From positions 16,338,001 through 16,402,000 of the forward strand of contig NW_023503493.1 of the NCBI RefSeq assembly GCF_014529535.1: DNA of 64,000 bases, read 5' to 3'. The position numbers were made by a program, and so were the translations under genes. Under the pieces are notes generated by a model. The model made no database searches and was not told the origin of the DNA. It worked only from the letters and a program-made list of their open reading frames with translations. Source of the stretch: Bradysia coprophila. Taxonomy: Eukaryota > Arthropoda > Insecta > Diptera > Sciaridae. Of this stretch, positions 1 to 9,231 are shown piece after piece (position 1 is the first letter of the stretch; each line of letters opens with the position of its first letter).

Positions 1-1
1 T

Positions 2-1230
2 CAAATCACAACAACTATTCCAGTCGAAACATCGCCACCAATAACTGAAAGCACAAGTACTATTCCAGTCGAAACATCGCCATCAGTAACTGAAAGCACA
101 ATCACTATTCCAGTCGAAACATCGCCTCCAATAACTGAAATCACAAACACTATTCCAGTCGAAACATCGCCATCAGTAACTGAAAGCACAAGCACTATTC
201 CAGTCGAAGCATCACCACCAATAACTGAAACCTCAAGCACTATTCCAGTAGAAACAACACCATCAGTAACTGAAACAACAATCACGATTCCAGTCGAAAC
301 ATCGCCACCAATAACTGAAATCACAAGCACTATTCCAGTCGAAACATCGCCTCCAATAACTGAAATCACAAACACAATTCCAGTCGAAACATCGACTCTA
401 AAAACTGAAATAGCAAACACTATTCCAGTCGAAACTTCGCCATCAGTAACTGAAAGCTCAAGCACTATTCCAGTAGAAACAACGCTATCAGTAACTGAAA
501 CCACAATCACGATTCCAGTCGAAACTTCGCCACCAATAACTGAAAGCATAAGTACTATTCCAGTCGAAACATCGCCATCAGTAACTGAAACCACAATCAC
601 GATTCCAGTCGAAACATCGCCATCAGTAACTGAAATCACAAGCACTATTCCATTCGAAACATCACCACCAATAACTCAAACCACAATAACGATTCCAGTC
701 GAAACATCGCCATCAGTAACTGAAAGCTCAAGCACTATTCCAGTTGAAACGACGCCACCAATAACTGAAAGTACAAACACTATTCCAGTCGAAACATCGC
801 CACCAATAACTGAAAGCACAAGCACTATTCCAATCGAAACAACGCCATCAGTAACTGAAAGCACAAGTACTATTCCAGTAGAAACGACGCAATCAGTAAC
901 TGAAAGCTCTAGCACTATTTCAGTAGAAACGACGCCATCAGTAACTGAAAGCTCAAGCACTATTACAGTCGAAACATCGCCGCCAATAACTGAAATCACA
1001 AACACAATTCCAGTAGAAACGATGCCATCAGTACCTCAAATAACAAGCACTATTCCCATCGAAACAACACCACCATTAACTGAAAGCACAAGTACTATTC
1101 CAGTCGAAACATCGCCATCAGTAACTGACAGCTCAAGCACTATTCCAATAGAAACAACGCCATTAGTAACTGAAAGTACTATTCCAGTTGAAACATCGGC
1201 ATCAGTAACTGATAGCAACAGTTCTAGTCC
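2..1230. repeat. 45-bp coding minisatellite in the mucin
   Basis: About 27 tandem copies of a 45-bp unit (for example around ATTCCAGTCGAAACATCGCC) run from the window edge to about 1230. The unit length is a multiple of three, so the array keeps the mucin frame. It also leaves the antisense strand open for more than 200 codons. Unit variants differ mainly at the two residues after the Ser-Pro or Thr-Pro. Confidence 0.9.
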
Positions 1231-2368
1231 AGTGAAAACATCTACGTCTATATCTGAAACCACAAGTGATACTCCAGTGACAGTTGATATGAAATGTACA
1301 ACTGAGGGAGTTTTCCCTCATGTTCATGACTGCGGGAAATATTATCGCTGTATAAAGATATATGGGCTAGGGATGTATAAATATGACTTCACGTGTCCAG
1401 CAAACCACTTCTTTGATGCTACATCGGGTCAATGTTCGAAAGACAATACAGTTTGTAATGACAAAAGCACAACCGCTATTTCAGGGGAAACATCGCCGTC
1501 AGTAACTGAAAGCACCAGCTCTATTCCAGTTGAAACATCACCACCATTAACCGAAAGCACAAGCGCTATTCCAGTAAAAACAACGCCACCAATATTTGAA
1601 ACCACAAGTGATGTTCCAGCGAACGGTGATATGGAATGTAGTACTGCAGGAGTTTTCCCTCATGTTCATGACTGCAGAAAATATTATCGATGTGTAAAGA
1701 TATATGCGCTAGGGATGTATAAATATGACTTCACTTGTCCAGCAAACCACTTCTTTGATGCAATATCGGGTCAATGCACAAAAGACGAGAAAGTGTGCAA
1801 TAATAGAAAGTTCAAATGTAATGAGGAAGGGTTTTTCGCAGATCCATTTGATTCGACAGTGTTTTACTGGTGCATAAAGAGTCTGCTCGGTGGGTTTCAA
1901 CAGACACAACATGAATGTAACAAGGAAGAAATGTTTAATCCTGTCAGTAAACGCTGTGAAAAAGTAATCGATCATATGATCATGGTCTTTGAAGACTCTG
2001 ATAATGAAGCAGATGTAGGCCAAGAAGATAACAGTTTCATGCACCAGTCAAATAATAGTGCAGAGGAAGATAAAGATGGTGACAGTAAAAATGAAAATAA
2101 AAACGAAGATGACGAAGACAATACAAAAGAAAGCAAAAGTGATTCAGAAGAAAAAAATGAGTCGAAAAAAGACAGTAGAGCTAAGTCAAAGAAAAAGGAT
2201 TTTAAATGCACAATTGAAGGAACTTTTGCCGATCCTAAAGAAGATAGCAAATACTACATTTGCACATACAAAGGAAAAGAGAAAAACAAATTAAAAAAGA
2301 TCCATATGAAATGTGAGAAAAAACATATGTTTGATGATGACGAAGGTAAATGTGTTGAGGACGACTAA
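2..2368 (+). CDS. Peritrophin-type chitin-binding mucin, 5' end outside window
   Basis: Probable secreted chitin-binding mucin of the peritrophic matrix or another cuticle-like lining. The frame is open from base 2 to the stop at 2366-2368 (788 residues visible), so the true start and signal peptide lie to the left. Bases 2 to about 1230 encode roughly 27 copies of a 15-residue Ser/Thr/Pro repeat of the type TIPVETSPSVTESTS (45 bp per unit), a typical O-glycosylation region. Four CBM14 (peritrophin-A) domains follow at about 1289-1456, 1631-1798, 1811-1966 and 2201-2365. The first two are near-duplicates separated by another mucin stretch. Domains 1 and 2 show the six-cysteine spacing of the family; domains 3 and 4 are more divergent and appear to have fewer cysteines. 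A very acidic Asp/Glu/Lys/Ser linker (about 1985-2200) precedes the last domain. AATAAA at 2665-2670 is a possible polyadenylation signal. An unseen intron further left cannot be excluded. Confidence 0.9.
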   Translation, partial: QITTTIPVETSPPITESTSTIPVETSPSVTESTITIPVETSPPITEITNTIPVETSPSVTESTSTIPVEASPPITETSSTIPVETTPSVTETTITIPVETSPPITEITSTIPVETSPPITEITNTIPVETSTLKTEIANTIPVETSPSVTESSSTIPVETTLSVTETTITIPVETSPPITESISTIPVETSPSVTETTITIPVETSPSVTEITSTIPFETSPPITQTTITIPVETSPSVTESSSTIPVETTPPITESTNTIPVETSPPITESTSTIPIETTPSVTESTSTIPVETTQSVTESSSTISVETTPSVTESSSTITVETSPPITEITNTIPVETMPSVPQITSTIPIETTPPLTESTSTIPVETSPSVTDSSSTIPIETTPLVTESTIPVETSASVTDSNSSSPVKTSTSISETTSDTPVTVDMKCTTEGVFPHVHDCGKYYRCIKIYGLGMYKYDFTCPANHFFDATSGQCSKDNTVCNDKSTTAISGETSPSVTESTSSIPVETSPPLTESTSAIPVKTTPPIFETTSDVPANGDMECSTAGVFPHVHDCRKYYRCVKIYALGMYKYDFTCPANHFFDAISGQCTKDEKVCNNRKFKCNEEGFFADPFDSTVFYWCIKSLLGGFQQTQHECNKEEMFNPVSKRCEKVIDHMIMVFEDSDNEADVGQEDNSFMHQSNNSAEEDKDGDSKNENKNEDDEDNTKESKSDSEEKNESKKDSRAKSKKKDFKCTIEGTFADPKEDSKYYICTYKGKEKNKLKKIHMKCEKKHMFDDDEGKCVEDD

Positions 2369-2995
2369 AACTCTAAATGTGAGAATATGGCTTTTCAAAT
2401 TCGGGTGATCGCTTAGCGTTGTAAGAAATGATTTTTTTAGGAAAATGTAAAAAAGAAATATTTTTAAATAATTAAATTTAGTTGCAATATCTTGTTCTAT
2501 CGATTTCGGCGTTGTCTGTTTGTTGTGCTAAAGATTTTATTGTCAGGCGATAGGTTTGTTACGCTCGAAACAAAAGTTGGTTTAGCAGCTGTCCTAGGAA
2601 AAAAATGAGACAACAAAGATATGCCTAATATTAACGTGTCTGTGCTAAATCATTGGAAAATTTAAATAAATTCCACAAATATTTCCCAAATTTTAAAAAC
2701 AAAATTCTGTTAATTGTTCTCACGAAAATCAAATGAAATTCAGTAAAAAAAACGATTTGTTGAAGTCAAGTAAAGCTACTCCAGCACACCTGAACACACT
2801 GTTTCGTCTCTTTGATCTCTGAGTTTCGCTTGCAGTCTTGCATAAAAATATCCCTCGAGAAACGAGATTTTACACTAGTGTCTGGAAAACGAGTGTCCGG
2901 TTCCGGACGAGTATTGAGAATTCTTTTAAGTTCTTTCAAAAGAATTCGATTACCTTTTTATTCAAAAAAATTTAAACTTAAAAACTTAAATTTAC
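2369..2995. other. Intergenic, 3' flank of the mucin gene
   Basis: AT-rich. Apart from AATAAA at 2665-2670 (plus) and a minus-strand AATAAA at 2957-2962 that serves the next gene, I see no gene or repeat here. Confidence 0.6.
2957..2962 (-). terminator. Polyadenylation signal of the small secreted protein
   Basis: AATAAA on the minus strand, 34 bases past the stop codon at 2996. This spacing is normal for an insect mRNA and supports the small ORF being a real gene. Confidence 0.5.
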
Positions 2996-3376
2996 TCAAA
3001 CATTGAAATAATATTCAATCCCAGCTTTACAAACTCGATATTTAACATTCGCAAATTGAGATCCTGTAATCAATTGTGTTGTGTCGTCATATTTAAATAT
3101 TAGATTATTGGAAGAACCGGCTCGGCTTTGTACACAAAACAGTCGGTCATTGGAGCATTTTTCCACTGACAAATATGCGTCTTCTGTTGTTATCTCTCCC
3201 ACGTGGCGATTTTTGATGTAGAAGTTTACGTTAGCAAAACATCTCATCTTCCCTAAATTGTTGTCGCAGTATTTAACCAAGCACAGGCTGGCTGGAGTTG
3301 GTTCTGGTTCAGCAAACTTAAATACTGCTGATGCAATGTATAAAATGGTAAGAGCCACAAATTTCATTAATCTCAT
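2996..3376 (-). CDS. Small secreted cysteine-containing protein, unknown function
   Basis: I do not recognise the family. From the ATG at 3376 the product is 126 residues and begins MRLMKFVALTILYIASAVF, a good signal peptide (basic start, hydrophobic core, small residues before the likely cleavage site). The mature part has about seven cysteines in pairs, including LCLVKYC near its start, and reads as a compact secreted domain with alternating polar and hydrophobic stretches (for example NLIFKYDDTTQLITG). The same frame is open to an upstream ATG at 3442, but that would bury the signal peptide behind 22 polar residues, so I chose 3376. It is a single exon as read, with AATAAA 34 bases downstream. 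It could be an effector-like, salivary, haemolymph or antimicrobial peptide, but nothing in the sequence decides this. An upstream non-coding exon is possible. Confidence 0.55.
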   Translation of the reverse strand: MRLMKFVALTILYIASAVFKFAEPEPTPASLCLVKYCDNNLGKMRCFANVNFYIKNRHVGEITTEDAYLSVEKCSNDRLFCVQSRAGSSNNLIFKYDDTTQLITGSQFANVKYRVCKAGIEYYFNV

Positions 3377-3442
3377 TGTAGTAAATTTTTTGTTGAATCT
3401 GAAAGTTTGAATTGTAATATCTATAATGCGTAGCGTATTCAA

Positions 3443-4404
3443 CGAATAAGAGCAAACGAACTGAGGTTATATTTCTACATACAAAGTATTCCTTTGGCAT
3501 GCACACAAGAATCAATCCTTAAGTTGTCGGAGTGGTATATCAATATTACTGATTTTCAAAGAACATGAAGCGTCCGTATTTATACAACTTTTCATGTATT
3601 GGGTGACGAAATTCTCAGTGACAAAAGGTAAAACTTTCAATGCCTTTTCTAAGCAGGACGTTGTATGCAGCTCGGTAATAAATAACTTTTCTGAACTCAG
3701 TGACGAAAAGTGAAACTTTCGTTGGTTTTTATCACGGCGCAAAGTAAAATAAACCAGGCAATAGCGGTTCGTTTTTGAAACGTCAAATAAGTGACCTAAT
3801 ACACTGTATGAAAATGAACTCAAATGAATGCTGGCTTAAATTGAATTAATTTTATTCGCGAAATATACGTATAAGGCTACTAGATAATTCAGGTCTCAGT
3901 CAAATCAAGCACTCCTGCCTGGTCTATTTTACTATGCCGTGTTTTTATGAAGAAAAAAAAAAGTTTCATGCAACTCGGTGATAAGTGTTTTTTTAGGCAC
4001 ATATGTATATTATGATGTTGACAAACTACACATCTAGGTCCTATTAAAGCAGTTGTCACTGTTGCATCAATAACTATTAAGTTCATATGGGAATAGCCTA
4101 GTTAAGTCATAATAATATTGAGATCTTTTTCGTACAGAGAATGACATAGTTTACGAAAAAAAGTACTGTCCCACTTACATAAACGAAGCTGAGTAAATAA
4201 CGGTTGTTGCCAAATAATAAACAATGTTTGTTTAAGTACGTCTATGAATATGAATCGAATTGCAAGAAATGCTCCATTTTAGGGAATAAAACTTCTGAAA
4301 ATTCTTTAAAATTCTTGAATTCTGGTTTCTCATTCTAAAATTATCGTTTACATTTGCGTGTCTCTTCATTTTTGATGATATCTTTTTATCAGAATCTTTT
4401 TCGA
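3443..4404. other. AT-rich intergenic stretch
   Basis: No gene recognised. A motif like CAGTGACGAAAAGTGAAACT occurs in two diverged copies around 3619 and 3699, and a related 'ATGCAGCTCGGTAAT' string recurs near 3968. This suggests old repeat debris. A 103-codon open frame on the minus strand at 3512-3823 spans this debris and is not supported. Confidence 0.4.
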
Positions 4405-4798
4405 AAAATGTACGACCGCAATATCTACCATGAACGTGGTAGCTTTAAATAAAAATTAGTTTTGGCACAGCACTGCTCCTAGCATGAACACTGATTTGAC
4501 AAGTGTCAAATTCAGAGGATTCAGTGATAAGAGCTACAGCTTACGATTGTATTGAAAGATTTGTATTGTAAATATGTTTTAACTCACACATCGAAGTCAT
4601 CTATCTATCTAACAAAAGAAACGCAGTGCCTACTGTGATTTCATCAGCTTCCGAATATTTTGTATGTTCATGCTAGTAGCAGTGCTCTTGTTTTGGTTGT
4701 AGTCGTTTGTCCGGCTCTGAGAGATGTGAGCAGTTTAACGAAATTTTGATAAACTGCTCAGTTTTCTAATAGCTGGCCAAACTGATAGAACCAATAAT

Positions 4799-5274
4799 CT
4801 ATTTTTTATGCCAAATACTGCGAAAGTTTGTATTTTCGGTCCTCAAATGGTGACTGAAAGTAAAAAAATTCAGGCCTTGAGCCGAAAGTAAATGTCACTG
4901 TCATCATTTTACTTTCGCCCCGTGGGCGTGCGTATTTGCGGGCCGAAAGTAAATGTCACTGTCATCATTTTACTTTCGGTCCTCATATGTCTCGAAAACA
5001 CATGTTCACTTGATTGAAAGTACGCATTGAGTGAAGTGTTGTGTTGACGATAGCCAAATGTTTTGTGAGCAAGTGAATGTATGTTTACAGTAATTTCATT
5101 TGTTAAATTGTTTTTATTTTTATACCAGGGGGCTGCCGCCCTTGGCCCCCGCCCTTTTCGGCATTTTGGTGTTTCTACAGCAAATTTTGTTGATAACTCA
5201 ACAGTTTAATTAAAATTATGTTTTGTTTCGGACCGAAAATACAAATCTTCCGCAGTATTTGGCATAAATAATAG
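4799..5274. mobile_element. Nested inverted-repeat element inside the 4.4-5.6 kb transposon
   Basis: About 45 bp at 4799-4844 containing ATGCCAAATACTGCG and TTGTATTTTCGGTCC return as the reverse complement at about 5229-5274 with three or four mismatches. Between the arms lie two direct copies (4882-4917 and 4943-4979) of a hairpin reading CCGAAAGTAAATG ... ATTTTACTTTCGG. No coding capacity was seen. Confidence 0.7.
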
Positions 5275-5286
5275 TATGCATCACTC

Positions 5287-5383
5287 GGGGCAAAAGTAAA
5301 AAAATTCAAATCGTGTGATTGCTGCCCTTGCCTGCGGCGCGGGCTGCAAACTTCACACGTTTGAATTTTTTTACTTTCGCCCC
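5287..5383. repeat. GGGGCAAAAGTAAAAAAATT hairpin
   Basis: Left arm 5287-5318 and right arm about 5354-5383 are reverse complements (GGGGCAAAAGTAAAAAAATT against AATTTTTTTACTTTCGCCCC). The centre is GC-rich (CTGCGGCGCGGGCTGC). It belongs to the same GAAAGTAAAA-rich family as the hairpins at 4882-4979. Confidence 0.7.
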
Positions 5384-5587
5384 TTGTTATGCAAAATTTT
5401 CATGTGTCGGGGCCGAAAATGAGGGAGTTTCGAGATTTTTCTCGGGTTTTCGACCCCTTACTTACTCACTTCGTTCGGGCTACAACTCGCGAAATTGCCT
5501 AAAATCAAACGTCCAAAACAGATACACAAATAACTATTGTTTTGAAAGCTAAATACATTCGTGGTCATTTTTGCGGTCGTACATTTT

Positions 5588-6067
5588 GAAAATGAATTCT
5601 GGTGGAAAGATCATCAAAAGTAATCCAAAATTCACTATTTAAAAATGCCCAGATGTATGCTTTTAAGTAAATGACTCTTAAATACCATCCGAATGTAATC
5701 AATTTAGCTCAAAAATATCTAAAAACGTCATAAAAATAACGGAGGAACTAATTTTAGAGAAACAGAAGTGTGATGGGAAAATTAGGGAATTTTTCGGGAA
5801 TTGAATTGAACTGGAACTTGAACAGACCTATTTCAGTTTAGTTTTAACGCTCAATGACTTACAACTGATTAAAACCAGAATGGATAAGGGAGTCTGGATT
5901 TCGCAGTTCAGCTTAAACTCTGAGAACTCTTCATTTACATAAGTGGGCACTTTACCGAAGCATAAACTGCTCCATTTTTTCATAGCTGGGGGATAACTGA
6001 TACAACCAACTCTATTTTTTATTGAAACGTAACACATTTCTGCTGTAGTAAAAGGTCCTACTTTTTA
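5588..6067. other. Intergenic, nothing recognised
   Basis: AT-rich sequence between two transposable elements. I see no coding exon, RNA gene or tandem repeat. Confidence 0.5.
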
Positions 6068-7265
6068 GCCCCGTACGAAGTACTGGGGGCTTATAAGATT
6101 AATATGCCGTTTGTAACACGTCGAATTGGAAGCAGACAGTAAGGGCAAAGCATTTGGTTATGTTAATAGATGACGAATCCGCAATAAAAAAATGTCCGTC
6201 CGTCCGTCCGTCCGTCCGTCCGTGACCCCTCTAGCTTGAGTAAATCACAACCTTTTTTCAAAATTCTTTTTTTCCCCGATTGGTATCGACAAAAGTAAGG
6301 GCAAGTTCGAAAATGGACATGGTAGGGTCGGCTCTTCCAGAGCTAGGGCCCTATAGGTGTTTTTCAGTCTTTCGACGATATCTACCGAAATACGCACGCA
6401 ATAGCTGCTTGTGATGTATCAAATGAAAGGTATTGACGAGTAGAACAAAAATGCTGAACATTGTTTTTGGGTAAGATGCAACGTGGGCTTGTTGGGAGGG
6501 CTCAAAGGTCGTTACTCGGCCCTAAGTGTTTTCTGTACATAAATCGAGTAAATCTCATCCGATTTTGCTGGATTTAGTTTTTTATGGAAGGTAATTGAAT
6601 ACCGAAAAGAACATGGCGGAAAAAGTTTCAAATTTGGGCCCTTGGACTAAGGCCGCTACTCGGTCCTAAGTGTTTTTTGCACATAAATCGAATAAATCTC
6701 ATCCAATTTTGCTACTTTTTGTTTCATTTGAGAGACAATTGTATGCCGAATAGAATTATGGCAAAAAACGTTTCAAATTAGGGCCCTTGGACTAAGGCCG
6801 CTACTCGGCCCTAAGTGTTTTTTGCACATAAATCGAGTAAATCTCATCCGATTTTGCTAGTTTTTGTTTCATTTGAGAGATAATTGAATGCCGAATAGAA
6901 TGATGGCAAAAAAAGTTTCAAATTTGGGCCCTTGGACTAAGGCCACTACTCGGCCCTAAGTGTTTTTTGCACATAAATCGAGTAAATCTCATCCGATTTT
7001 GCTAGTTTTTGTTTCATTTGAGAGATAATTGAATGCCGAATAGAATGATGGCAAAAAAAGTTTCAAATTTGGGCCCTTGGACTAAGGCCGCTACTCGGCG
7101 CTAAGTGCTTTTTGGACATAAATTGAGTAATCTCAACCGATTTTGCTAGTTTTTGTTTCATTTGAGAGGTAATTGAATGCCCAATGGAAAGTTGGCAAAA
7201 AATTGAGGGTTTCTAAAATAATGTCGTAAATTGTTGGTTTTATTTGAGAGGTACTTCGTACGGGC
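6068..7265. mobile_element. GCCCCGTACGAAG-family element with 145-bp internal tandem repeats
   Basis: The termini are inverted copies of CCGTACGAAGTAC (6070-6083 and 7251-7263). Just inside the left end lie CTTATAAGATTAATATGCCG, then AACACGTCGAATTGGA, and a (GTCC)n run at 6194-6222. The right two thirds is a tandem array: the string GGGCCCTTGGACTAAGGCC starts at 6636, 6781, 6926 and 7071, so the period is exactly 145 bp. A more diverged copy starts near 6494. No transposase ORF was seen. A second family member in the opposite orientation lies at 43609-44491. Confidence 0.75.
6490..7215. repeat. 145-bp tandem repeat, about five copies
   Basis: The unit contains CTACTCGGCCCTAAGTGTTT, then ATAAATCGAGTAAATCTCAT, then TTTGTTTCATTTGAGAG. 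The middle copies are nearly identical, whereas the outermost copies on both sides are clearly diverged, as expected of arrays homogenised from the centre. Confidence 0.85.
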
Positions 7266-7680
7266 TTTCGTAATTGCGCTATGCGCAATTTTAAAAATGA
7301 ACACTTTCAGTAAATTTGACCATGCCCAACTTGACTTGCATTTTGGTAACAGACGCATTGGAGGGTTGTAGACGTATTAGGGTTCCGGGCGAATTACGGC
7401 TACGGACGTATTATGGTTACGGACGAAATAGGATTACGGGTCGTACGGGGCTAAGTCGCAGCAAACGCTCCGACTGTTCTGATGCCTTGTTTGAAGATAT
7501 CATCGACATGAAAAAACGATACGTACAAATGTATGCAATAATTTCAGCTCAACGGTTATGCCTCTTAAATTAAACTATATTTCAGTGGCTATAGCGATTA
7601 GAAAGGGAATAGCAGAAGTACACTCTCTCCTATTACAGTAATAGTTATTTTTAAATTTGTTCCAATCTACTGCACTTATT
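7266..7680. other. Intergenic, nothing recognised
   Basis: Lies between the CCGTACGAAG element and the poly(T) tract that marks the 3' end of a minus-strand retrotransposon. An 85-codon frame at 7316-7573 has an imperfect repeated motif (TTACGG/TACGGACG) and no recognisable product. Confidence 0.4.
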
Positions 7681-9146
7681 GATTTTTTTTTTTTTTTTTA
7701 GTTTTAGAGATTATTTATTGTCGGAGAAAGCGTCCTCTACCGCACTAAAACTCCGATAAAAAATATGTTTAAATATTACAATTAAGTTTCATTACAATTC
7801 ATTTCATTAAAATAATTAAAATAAACAAAAGAAAAAACTAAAAACTAAAGAAACAAGAATTGAATAAAATTTCTTCATTAAATTTTCATATCTTGTGCTC
7901 GAGTTAATTCATGAAAAACATGGAAAAGAAAAAAAGAAAACATTAGTATGTCTACGAAAAAACAAAAATTAAAAATTAAAACTTGAGTAAATAAAAATCA
8001 TCAACTCTTTTTCCAAAAGTTCCTAATATACAAGCCGCATTCCGCCTCTGTATCGATATAGAAATCTTCTGAAGCAAGTAATCTAAAGACTTCTTCTCTC
8101 CGGAAGCCTTCTTCATCATCTTTCCTAAAACTACGAGAAACGCTTTCGTTTCTGGGCCACAGCTACCCAAACTTTCGAACGCTATTGGTTTAAACAAGTG
8201 ATTCTCTTTCAGACCGACATAATGATTATGTTTCCTACGCTCTGCTTGATCAGCGACAGCTCCAGCCTTAGTCGACGAAATAGACAAATAAGAATGAGCT
8301 AAAGTATCTCGAATTGTCACGTCCCATATCAGTGACTTTCCTCTACTCCACGGAATTAACGTCATTCCATCTGACCTCTTCCCATCGTCCCTCGAAATCC
8401 CTGGTGGTTGCAAAACATTAGGGACACCGGCTGACGAAAAAGCATGCGAGAAGATATTGTTAACATCATCGTGTCCTGGAATCCATCCTTTACTATTCTT
8501 ACAAGACAATCCATGACGACCGTATTCGTCTACTAGCTTCCCACAAACACAACGGTGTTCTTCGCATACCTTGCAACCCAATCTAAGTGCCACGGCAATT
8601 CTTGCCGCGTTATTGTCCAAAAGTAACCCCAGATTACTTGAAGGTATAACTTGCAACCACTTCGAAGACTCTTTTGCTGATGATGCAAGTAACCTAGCAC
8701 GGTCCACTGGAAAACTAGAAGCCAATAACTCGTCAAAAACCTTTCGCACACCTACCAAGTCCCATTCCTTTTGAATACTCTTAGATTTTTCGCTCAGCAA
8801 AGAGTATTCAGAAGGAAGACTTTGCAAAACTGACAAAACGTCACCGTTCAGCACTTTCAAACCAAACTTGCTGAGGATCTCATCCGATAACTTCGAAGAC
8901 TGATGGACAGACGACAAATACGCCGGATAGGCCAACTCCGAGGATTTCCTAATCCCTAGACCTCCGAACGAAAGAGGTAGAGATGCCTGCTTCCAGGGAA
9001 CCACTCCAAGCTTCGTGTTCGTAATAATTTCAAGCGTAGTACGAAACATCTCATCTACCCTGTTTAACATCTCGGGTACTAAGAACGACTTACAAGTACG
9101 CAGTAGATAATTGAACCTAGGAGCTGAAAGAGAACTCTTAAAAACA
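7681..9146 (-). mobile_element. 5'-truncated non-LTR-type retrotransposon copy
   Basis: Read on the minus strand, the copy starts abruptly at about 9146 in the middle of an open frame, runs to the stop codon at 7976-7978, then has about 275 bases of 3' untranslated sequence ending in a poly(A) tract (the T run at 7681-7699 on the plus strand). 5' truncation plus a 3' poly(A) tail is the usual outcome of target-primed reverse transcription. The truncated side abuts the inverted-repeat element that begins at 9147. Confidence 0.75.
7976..9146 (-). CDS. Retrotransposon ORF, C-terminal part (RT thumb, zinc motif, endonuclease-like domain)
   Basis: An uninterrupted frame of about 390 codons; the first in-frame ATG is at 9070 but the frame continues upstream to about 9146 (reading SSLSAPRFNYLLRTCKSF), so it is the tail of a longer polyprotein. 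The N-terminal portion resembles the region just after a reverse transcriptase core (FGGLGIRKSSELAYPAYL). A Cys/His cluster follows (CKVCEEHRCVCGK ... GRHGLSC), then RSDGMTLIPWSRGKSLIWDV. The D(G)...WDVT arrangement resembles the PD-(D/E)XK nuclease core that follows a zinc knuckle in elements with a C-terminal restriction-like endonuclease. The S in RSDG replaces the P seen in the second copy at 53.8 kb. The family assignment is inference; a tyrosine-recombinase or DIRS-type origin is a less likely alternative. No host role is proposed. Confidence 0.75.
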
Positions 9147-9231
9147 TTTATACTTGAGGGATGAAGCTAATAAATAGTTCTAGCAGTAGAGCAACATTTC
9201 CTCTACCAATAACCAAAAAATTATTTTTGAG
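9147..9231. repeat. Diverged direct copy of the inverted-repeat arm
   Basis: These 85 bases match 9376-9461 in direct orientation (for example TAGTTCTAGCAGTAG and CTCTACCAATAACC) with about five to eight differences. It sits between the retrotransposon truncation point and the outer end of the long inverted repeat. Confidence 0.75.

Larger units (their letters stand above)
4405..5587. mobile_element. Non-autonomous DNA transposon with AAATGTACGACCGCAA termini
   Basis: The ends are inverted copies of AAATGTACGACCGCAA (4405-4421 and 5571-5587), and weaker inverted similarity continues for about 20 bases inward. The element is about 1.18 kb and has no transposase ORF. It encloses a second inverted-repeat unit (4799-5274) and three further hairpins built on the motif GAAAGTAAA, so it has the make-up of a foldback-like, nested element. 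The superfamily is not assignable from what I can see; the flanks show no clear target-site duplication. Confidence 0.7.

Noticed and set aside
1..645. Long minus-strand open frame (and others at 676-1005 and 1036-1263) with SVIGGDVSTGIV repeats
   Set aside because: They are the reverse complement of the mucin repeat; the plus strand leads into four good chitin-binding domains, while the antisense translation has no start context or known domain.
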